A DNA stretch of 64,000 nucleotides, from contig OX104116.1 in the NCBI GenBank assembly GCA_944474755.1, forward strand, positions 6,823,547 through 6,887,546, given 5' to 3'. The notes below the pieces were generated by a model, which was not told the DNA's origin, ran no database searches, and saw only the letters and a program-made list of their open reading frames with translations. The stretch comes from Limnoperna fortunei. Taxonomy: Eukaryota > Mollusca > Bivalvia > Mytilida > Modiolidae. Position numbers and translations under genes: made by a program. Below, piece after piece: positions 56,229-64,000 of the stretch (position 1 is its first letter; each line of letters opens with the position of its first letter).

Positions 56229-57813
56229 AAGTTCAATAATTGTATGTATGAGGAAGGTCCCCTAAAGTTAAATTAGACCTGAATTTCTAACTGTTTAGTA
56301 TTCAATCTCATTGATTGATTGATTGATTTGATGTGTTTACAGGACTATACTCCATTAAAAATAGAATCCCAATCTTAGCAAGATCTTTCCTGTTTATTCT
56401 TTGTTAAAAGTGCATTTAATAATACATCATCACTCTTTCATGTTACAAGCTTTATTGCATACAATTTCAAGTTCTATGCAATGTACCTTGTTGTCACTCT
56501 GCAACTGATTGATAAAATATAAACAGATTTGTTTCCATATTTTTTTGTACAATTGTTCCTTAACAAATAAACTATAAATAAACTTTTAGACAAATATTTG
56601 CAGATATTTAAAACATTAACGATTCGCTTCAATTTGTAACTCTATAGTACTGTTTTTTTACTTTCTTGTTATAGGTTTATGAAAATAGGCATTTATTACA
56701 GCATATATTTTATATTTTTAAGAAAATTAGATTATATTTTTAACTGGAAACAGAAAAACAGAGAACTAGGTTAACAACATTGAACCAAACAATAAATCAT
56801 AATGACCAAGTGGTAATAGTATTTTTATGCTTTTTTACATAATAAACCTGCTTAACTACAGCAAAATTAATTAAACAAGAGGTTTACATAAGTGAAGATG
56901 AATTCTGATACTCTTATATGAAGTTAATGCTCTCTGTTTTTGCTTCCTGTGGCAAATTGATTGAGTTGCCAATTTAAAGATAAATTAATACATTAAAAAT
57001 GATCTACATGCAAAGTTTCACAATTAATGCAATTGATTCTGTATTGTTTTTAATCAATTGAATGTCTACAGAATACATCATAATGTTGTTATACACATTT
57101 AGTTGACTTGTAATAGATAAATACTTGTTGGTCAGAATGCTACTATGAACTGCAGAATAGAACAATAAAGTTTATATGATAAAGTTTACCATTTTAATTT
57201 TTCTCATTCAGCCATGCTGTGTGAGCTCTGAGTCTAACAGTGCTAAGACCGGGTCTCCTTGTTAAGAATGGTGTTTGGTAAAAAACTTCGTTTGAGGTTC
57301 AAAGTCAGTTAAAGTGCGCCATTTGCACAGGAAAAACGGCTGAAGATTTTAGGCTTTGAAAACAAGACAAATGTATTTATTTTGTAAGAACTATATTTGA
57401 ACAATTAGAAAACAAAAAAGGTAGCTCTTGAATAAAAAATTCACATCAGGAAAAACATGAATATACATGTGGTGGTATTTTGGATGGTGAATTACGTTAC
57501 TTCTGTCTACTGTAACTATATCAAACATATTTTATCGTAAAAAGAACCACAATTGCATATAAAACACATTTATAAGATAGATATATGATTGATTTACCAA
57601 ATAAAACATTTAAGAAACCCTACATTAACCAACTCTAAAGGATATCGGTCAACTCCTTGATACTTGACTTTGAATGTTAAACTAGCAGGAACATTCAAGT
57701 CCAACAACTAACACACACACCCGTTAACAAAATATCATAAACATCCTACATACATGTAGTCAAGTAATGAAATTAACTGGAAAGATTTAATTCATATTTG
57801 CTCTTTTCAACAG
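56229..57813. other. Upstream region of gene 2
   Basis: AT-rich. It should contain the promoter and a 5' UTR exon of gene 2, but no TATA box or initiator stands out. CTCTTTTCAACAG ending at 57813 is a good splice acceptor. Confidence 0.45.
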
Positions 57814-57871
57814 CCTTTCAAATTGAGTGAACATGTAATTAATAGAGGGTTTATCATAAAGCCATTTAAAG
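57814..57871 (+). other. Probable 5' UTR part of gene 2 first coding exon
   Basis: It follows a pyrimidine-rich acceptor (TTTGCTCTTTTCAACAG). An in-frame TAA at 57857-57859 precedes the ATG, so the frame does not extend further up. An upstream non-coding exon is inferred. Confidence 0.5.
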
Positions 57872-59555
57872 ATGAGTGATCATTCTACAACAGAAGAGTT
57901 CATAGAAAATAAAAAAGCTGAAAAGCAGATGGACAGTGCACCATTTACACCTGGTGAAATTGTTAGCAATAAAAGTGATAACAAAATGGATGTCCATCAA
58001 GCTGGAGGAACAGTGACTGAAAGCAGATATACAGGTGGTGCCATATCATATTCTTTAAAGGACCATTCTTCATCAGATGAGTCTTCAGATGAAGGACAAG
58101 ATGTTTATGTTCCATCTTTTGCCATCCCTAGTCACAGCATTTCACACGATGAACCATTCACAAGTCCTGACTCTAAGTTTGATGGCAGTTTTGAGGTAGA
58201 GCAACGTAACCATGGTAATACAGAAGATGGTGATATAGGTCATAGTGACATTAAAGTTGAAAAATCGAATGTTGGTGCAGAAAGTGATCAAAACATTGAC
58301 TTCAACGAAAATAACAAATCTGATAATGGTGACCAAAACGAGTTGGAAAATTTAGCAATCAACGAGTCTAAAGTATTAATAACAGACATAAAACAAAAAC
58401 CTGATGCAGGAAATACTGATATTGAATTTAATGAGGAAGAAAAGAAATATAAAATCCATCTAACTAATAATAGTTGTTTATCAGGAAATGAATTAATGAC
58501 AGGGAAACTTAGTATAACAGATAACAACATTATGATGAATAAGTGTACATTTGTCAGGAAAACTGAACCTACTGAAGTATCAGTAGACAGTCTTGATGTG
58601 GTGGACAATATGGTGGACAGAAGTGTTTCTGAGAGAGATAAATCTAATGATGTTTCGTTAATGGAGGAAGGAAACAAACCAACTTTGGAGAATATGGAGG
58701 TTACAAAAGAATCAGGTTTATTAATGGGTTTTCAGGAATTAGGTGAAAAAAATGGACTTGATGTTCTTGAAGACAGTCCTGTGTATCACACATCAGCACA
58801 GCAGGAAAATGGGCAAATCTTTGAAAGAGGTGTGAATGAAAACTCAAGTAAAACAGACCAAAGTGAAACTGAGCATGTGCAAAATAAAACTGAACAAAAT
58901 GTTGAACCAGCTGCTTCGCCAAGAGAGGAGATATTATACAACAGACAACATTCTAACCCAGGATTTCAATATGGAGGACAGTTTCAAAATATGCACAACA
59001 TCCCACCAACAATGCCATATTACCCCCCACCCCTAACGCCAAATCATTTCTATCCCTTTCAACCGTATTTACCTGTAAGACCAGATTGGAATCATCAACA
59101 TGTTCAACAGTCAAAGTTGTTAGATGTTCAGCCAGCTCTATCAGACTGCAAGGGAGATAATTCACCAGATTTAAGAGAAACTTCTTCTAAATCAGCATCT
59201 ACAACAAGTGATGATTCAAAGAACCAAAAAGAAGAGAAAAAACAGAACGTTGGTACAGAATGTATTGTTAACTCTGGGACTGGTAAGGAATTTGAAAACA
59301 AGAATCAACAAGATAACACAAAGGAAAAAAAAGATAATGATGAATTGTTTAAAAGTTTGGTTGATAGTCAGAGTACACCATATCCCTCTGAAAGACAAGG
59401 AAGCAAGATCATTGTTACGTTTTCAGGGGACATCTCAGAACATACATTAACATATTACTTTGAGAATACAAGAAAGTCTGGTGGTGGAGAGATACAAAAT
59501 ATGGACTTCAGTCCTGACACTGGTGTTGCCGTGATAGTATTTAAGGATCGTGAAA
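57872..59555 (+). CDS. PARP14-like: Gene 2 exon 1: disordered leader and first RRM-like half
   Basis: The ATG at 57872 is the first in frame after an upstream stop. SSSDESSDEGQDV (about residues 65-77) is a likely casein-kinase-2 target stretch. The Pro/Tyr-rich part reads IPPTMPYYPPPLTPNHFYPF. The first RRM-like domain starts SKIIVTFSGDISEHTLTYYF. Donor GAAA|GTAAGT after 59555. Confidence 0.88.
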
Positions 59556-62500
59556 GTAAGTTTATTTTAACAGCACTGTAAAAAAATTTTAATTTTTGCA
59601 ATATTCTTTTCAAATTTAGACCATCAACTTTTGAAAATTAACAAAAAATCCACAATCCGACTTGATCATGACATTGGATGTGATTCAGCATTGTAAAATG
59701 AAATATTCACACTGTAAATTTTTTATTGATTTAAATGATGAAATATAAGCCATTATGCATTAATTGGAAATGAGCAGAAAAATTGTACAACATGTAACAA
59801 GTAGAATGAATAAATCGCAATTGTAACATATTTCACTTTTTAGTTACAGTGGAATGATTTATTAAGAGGTAGGACAGATAAATATTGTCTGATTGTCATA
59901 ACTACATCATTACATTGGCCATGTATTTGCTTTGTAAACCATTAAGACCTTTTTACCCTATAATGAGGTTTCTATTCTGGTGTACAATGTTCCTTTTAGT
60001 GCCACCTTTATGCCACTGCAGGTATTTATTTCTAGTGAGGGTCGTGGTACAATACAATGGAGATTGAGTTTACCTTTCCATTAATCCAGTGTGAGTGCAG
60101 GATGGGTAAACAACTGGCTTGTCTTCCCGTCCACCTTTTTGAGTAAATCTGCCTTATGGTTTGATTTACATGTATAATAAAACTTCCATGTATTATCCAT
60201 AGTACAACTCTGTAACACAATTCAAAACACAATCGATAAATGTGACATCAACATATCAGAGAAAGTCCGATAGTATGCAGAGGCACTGTTAGGGAGCTAA
60301 TAAGTAACGTCATGAATCATAAATTGTGTGATGCTTGCATTTGTGTCTATGTTCATATTATACTTAAAAAGCAGGTAAGCTGTTTATTTTTACAAACAAT
60401 ATTAAGGTCAAGGTTGAGTGGACATAGGTGCAAAGGTAGAAAAATAAAGTGTGGTGGAGTTTTATGGAGGAAAAACTTATACAGGTACATGTACACACAC
60501 TCTCCATTCTTATTGCATTATACAGTTCACATGATTTTGTCTATCATATGTTAAACTTTTGACAGGTGCAGAAAATGTGTTGAAAAAGGATAAAATCCAC
60601 AAAGTTTCAGACATAAACTTGGAAATACATCTGATTGAGAGAGAGTCTGACTTAGCCAGTGTATTGGAAGAAAATATGGTGTTTGTCAAAGGAATTAAAC
60701 CGACTACCACTAAGGACTGTTTATGGGACTATTTGGAAGTAAAGACAGGGTTTGAACCAACTGATATGAGATACGGCTGTGACACAACGTGTGCCATGGT
60801 TATGTTTGAGGATAAAATCGGTGAGTAACAGGATATTATATGAACTTTTAACAAAATTAAGCGATAATATTATTGCATTTGAAGGATTGTAGACCTAAAT
60901 TGTGGGTTTTTCTGTAGGAAATAAAGAGAACCTGGCAGCAAGTTGAGCAGGCAAGGAAAATGTAGGAAAAACATGTGGGCAAAACTTCAAATACAGTACT
61001 AATGAAATAAAAGAGAAATTAAAAAAACAGGAAATATTTGTGTACAGTCAGCATTTACTGAGACTTTCAAAATAAAACACAAATCGACTGCACATGCTGA
61101 GCTGTAAATAAAAAGCTGGTTACATTTATGCCCTTTATCTACTAGTAAGTTGGAAAAATAAAGGATGCTACATTGGAACGAGTTGATTAATCAAATTCGT
61201 CAAACGAGATAGTTGAATAATGATAAATTAAGTCCAAGCCTTGGGGAGGATTACAGTTGAGATGGTTAAATTATGGCTTTTGAAGTCCGTGACTTGGGGA
61301 GGACTTAAAATTCCATAATTTAATCATAGATGTTGAAAAATCCAATAATCCAAGAGTACATGTACTAATGTAAGATTCTGTTTCTCTAATTTTAAAAAAC
61401 AGTACATTTGGGAAATGAAATACAAACTCTCAACCACTGTTTTACTGTCACGACTTGAATAAACGGAAAATGGGGTTGTTTTGTGTATGACATCATTATT
61501 CCTGTTAATGACATTTTTATATTTAAACCAAAATCAGGAGATTAGAACCACATATTCACTACTGACTAAAACTATTTTTTCCACAGCAGTCAAGTGGTTT
61601 TAAAATAAGGCAAAAATCAGAGAAACAAATTTTTTTGATGGAAAGTATCATATTTGTTTTACTGTGTAATTTTATGAAGTAAAGATTGGGATGACAGTAG
61701 TATTGATATATTATGAAACATCATTTATCTGGTCACATTCATTAAGATTTTTTTTAAAGATTTTGGCAGATTACAAGAAGGATGTAGAAAAAAACCACTA
61801 GAAAGCTATACATTGACTGTATCTAGAGTTCCAGTAACCAGTTCTGTACTGGTTACTGGATTTAATTCTGAAGTATCCAGGGATTCAGTACAGTATTACT
61901 TTGAAAATGAGAGACGCAGTGGAGGTGACGAGAATTTAGAAATGGTGGAGTTTGATAGTACAGCATGTGTTATCAGATTTCCTTCTCCATTGGGTGAGAT
62001 TTACCTCATGTGTAATTCGGTTATCAAGTTTTGTAAATATCTTTATGTAGTTTTTTTCTCAAGCTTTGAGAATTTTTTTAAAGATAAAGATTCTTGAAAT
62101 CCATAGGACAAATTTCTGTTTTACTGTTTCTGCTATATTTTCACTGTTTTACTGAAACAGTCCTCTAGTATTAAAATATGTTTCCCTGTGTGCTAACTAA
62201 ATGGAACTGGCTACAGGTATTAAGTGTCTTCTATGGGTATCTTGTGTTTTTTCATTAGAACAAACTTCTGGTATTAATAGAACCGTCCTCTGGTTTTTCG
62301 CTGTCATGTCTGTTTTAATGGAATGTTTCTGGTGTTAATGGAATGACCAGTCCTCTAGTGTTAAAGAAATATAATCCTGCTATGTACAACAACTCTACTT
62401 CTGTTTTGTTTTTATAGTGGCAAAAAGGGTTTGTGATAAAAAAGAACAGAAAATTGGTGGTTGTCTTCTGGATGTTTGTTTGTATTATGATTTTCTTGGA

Positions 62501-64000
62501 CGAAAGAAGAATGTGGAAAAACCAGATCCAGAAATCCTTTCAGCAGACTCCAGTGTTCTTAAATTCTTGAAAAATTCACCAAAACACAAGCAGGAGTTTG
62601 AAGATAAGTTAAAAAATCTTAGTGCTTGTGTTGAATGGCCTGCTGATTTTGAAACTGATGAAACCAAAATTACTTGTGACTTAGATCTGACCTCATCTGA
62701 AGGTCAGAAAGGAGTTAGTACATGGGGAACAAAGGTTACAGAATTTACTAACAAATTTATGTCCTCCTTTACAAGCATTAAAATAACTTCTTTGAGAGAA
62801 AGTTGGGAAGATGTAAAACAAGGATTACGGAGTTTAAATGTACCAGATCCAGAGAAGGTATGTGTCATCCTGGAGCCAAATAATCATGCCATTACCATAG
62901 TTGGTGACGAATCTGTAGTGACTGATTTATATCGAGAAGTTCAGAAAATAGTTTCTGATGCCGAAGGTAAAGCTTCCCAAAAAAACCATTCATCAACAAA
63001 AACCATCTCTTATAAGATATACAAACTACAGCTGCTGTGGAGATTGAAATGTTTTGATACTTTGATGGAGAGATTTCCAGGTGTAGATGCACAATGTAAT
63101 CTTGATAAAAGGGAGGTAACTCTATCAGGTGACATTGAAAAGATGCAGGCTGCTGAATTGTATCTTAGAGAGATGGAAAACTCGTTTGTAAGGAAGCCTT
63201 TTAAGATGAGTAAAAATAAAAAAGATTTGCTGTCTAAAAAAGGAGCCAGAGATATTTGGTACCAAGAAACTAAGAAGAAACAGATAATAGCTACATGGAA
63301 CGTAGATCATGGGGCATGTGAAATGTATGCACAATCAAATGAGGAAGTAGAAAGAGCAATTATCTGCATGGAAGATCTGTTTATAGAAGATGAGATTTTA
63401 GACTCTGATAAATTTACGCAATCGTCAAGATGGGAAGAGTTATTGAAAAAACTTAATGAACGAGACCAAAACTGTTTTGTTATTAAATCTTCTTATGGGA
63501 AAATCCAGCTTGCTGCAACCAAATATATTTTCCATGAAGTAAAGTCTGATATTGAGAAGGAAATCGATGAATTTACAAACTTAGATTGTGAACAGCAGAA
63601 AACCATATACTGTGATAAAGGAATTTATCTCTGGATGGGCTTTCATAGTCAAAAGGAATTACAGAACATAGAATCCTGTTCTAAGGTGAAAATTACCAGC
63701 AATAAGCAGAAATTTGTGTTTGTAATAGAAGGCAACAAAAGGGGCATTGATCAAGCTAGCCAGAAAATTTCTGAATTAATGAATTGTGTAAACTCAGATG
63801 AACACATAATTTATAAGTTTGGATTAAGAGATTATTTTCTGTCCCAGTCAGGAAAACGAGATGTCCTTGACATTTCAAAAAGGCATTCATCTGTGGTTTT
63901 ACCAGATACCGACTATTCTATTGAAAAAGCCAGGAAAGCCCAGAAGAAAAGTAGCCTTAAATTATCATCAGCTGGAGTGAAACAAGTGTTTGTACATGAC
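57872..64000 (+). CDS. PARP14-like: PARP14-like protein, N-terminal part (gene 2)
   Basis: Exons 57872-59555, 60566-60820, 61760-61993 and 62418 to beyond the window, all GT-AG and all phase 1 at the junctions, give 1252 residues without a stop. Order: acidic, Ser/Asn-rich disordered leader (1-505) with a Pro/Tyr-rich stretch (about 376-404); three RRM-like domains (about 511-585, 599-645, 673-760); then a series of KH-like repeats to the window edge (about 870-1252). The RRM-like set is recognised by YFENTRKSGGGEI and YFENERRSGGDE, the 'YFEN-x-x-x-SGG' signature of PARP10/14 proteins, and by LVAKRVCDKKEQKIGG. The macro, WWE and ART domains expected for PARP14 would lie outside, so catalytic status is unknown. 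Likely a cytosolic or nuclear nucleic-acid-binding ADP-ribosylation factor. Same strand as gene 1 and 31.6 kb downstream; whether this leader ever belonged to a gene-1-type protein cannot be told here. Confidence 0.9.
60566..60820 (+). CDS. PARP14-like: Gene 2 exon 2: end of RRM-like 1 and RRM-like 2
   Basis: Acceptor TTTGACAG. It continues RESAENVLKKDKIHKVSDIN, then NMVFVKGIKPTTTKDCLWDY with a CAMVMFEDKI strand. Donor AAATCG|GTGAGT. Phase 1 on both sides. Confidence 0.88.
61760..61993 (+). CDS. PARP14-like: Gene 2 exon 3: RRM-like 3
   Basis: I chose the acceptor TTTTTTTTTAAAG before 61760 because the nearer CAG (61769) puts the join out of frame and meets a stop. It reads DFGRLQEGCRKKPLESYTLT, SSVLVTGFNSEVSRDSVQYY and FENERRSGGDENLEM. 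Donor TTGG|GTGAGA after 61993. Confidence 0.85.
62418..64000 (+). CDS. PARP14-like: Gene 2 exon 4: KH-like repeats, runs off the window
   Basis: Acceptor GTTTTTATAG. It is open for 527 codons to the last base. After VAKRVCDKKEQKIGG it has units such as EKVCVILEPNNHAITIVGDE, FPGVDAQCNLDKREVTLSGD, IATWNVDHGACEMYAQSNEE, QNCFVIKSSYGKIQLAATKY and KFVFVIEGNKRGIDQASQKI. Each has the beta-strand, Gly turn and amphipathic helix layout of the degenerate KH repeats of PARP14. The exon end is outside the window. Confidence 0.9.

Larger units (their letters stand above)
59556..62417 (+). other. Introns 1-3 of gene 2
   Basis: 59556-60565, 60821-61759 and 61994-62417. AT-rich; no transposon or gene was recognised in them, in contrast with the introns of gene 1. 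Confidence 0.6.

Noticed and set aside
58142..59398. Several minus-strand frames opposite gene 2 exon 1
   Set aside because: They are shadows of the coding exon; hydrophobic only because the sense strand is Asn/Lys/Glu-rich.
61768..61770. CAG acceptor just before gene 2 exon 3
   Set aside because: It gives the wrong phase and a stop within ten codons; AAAG at 61759 joins in frame and reads family-like sequence.
62858..62863. Strong-looking donor AAG|GTATGT inside gene 2 exon 4
   Set aside because: The frame stays open for another 380 codons and directly encodes KH-like repeats, so I read through it.

Overview
The window looks like AT-rich genomic DNA of a lophotrochozoan, most likely a bivalve mollusc. 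The reasons are spliced genes with GT-AG introns, PARP14-family genes of the type that is expanded in bivalves, Penelope-like retroelements with hammerhead-ribozyme cores, tRNA-headed SINEs ending in a mollusc-type tail, and dense DNA-transposon remnants. The species is an inference; no ribosomal or mitochondrial marker is present.

Two protein-coding genes are visible, both on the plus strand. Gene 1 (1-26268, 5' end outside the window) encodes the C-terminal 655 residues of a PARP14-like mono-ADP-ribosyltransferase. It carries 28-residue tandem repeats, one macro domain, a KH-like segment, a WWE domain and the ART catalytic domain. I assembled it from nine exons whose phases all agree. Its last intron is about 10 kb long and splits the catalytic domain between the His and Tyr motifs. 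Gene 2 (57872 to beyond 64000) is the N-terminal 1252 residues of a second PARP14-like protein: a long acidic disordered leader, three RRM-like domains and several KH-like repeats. The macro, WWE and ART parts should lie outside the window. Together they form a head-to-tail pair of related genes of the kind linked to ADP-ribose signalling and antiviral or stress responses in animals.

Most of the rest is mobile-element debris. Region 2.49-10.33 kb, inside gene 1, is a nest. An outer Penelope-like element has inverted terminal arms. Inside it sit a CR1/jockey-like LINE (minus strand), a second Penelope-like element with a 5' inversion and a GIY-YIG endonuclease, and a 1.1-kb element carrying six 161-bp tandem repeats. 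Four hammerhead-ribozyme motifs occur here, and one keeps its consensus core. Region 22.7-25.1 kb (intron 8) and region 51.6-55.5 kb are two copies, in opposite orientation, of one long-TIR DNA transposon with 9-10 bp target duplications (Mutator-like in form). Region 31.2-33.2 kb is a different TIR transposon with an 8-bp duplication. Region 34.4-40 kb holds a diverged duplication, and region 41.4-47.8 kb holds LINE 3' fragments, a 1.1-kb direct duplication, a SINE whose paralogous copy preserves the empty site, an exact 214-bp tandem duplication and a 150-bp palindrome. A telomere-like 26-bp minisatellite (55.8-56.2 kb) lies 1.6 kb before gene 2.

I found no intact tRNA, rRNA or CRISPR array. 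Most small open frames in the intergenic DNA look like chance or transposon fragments.
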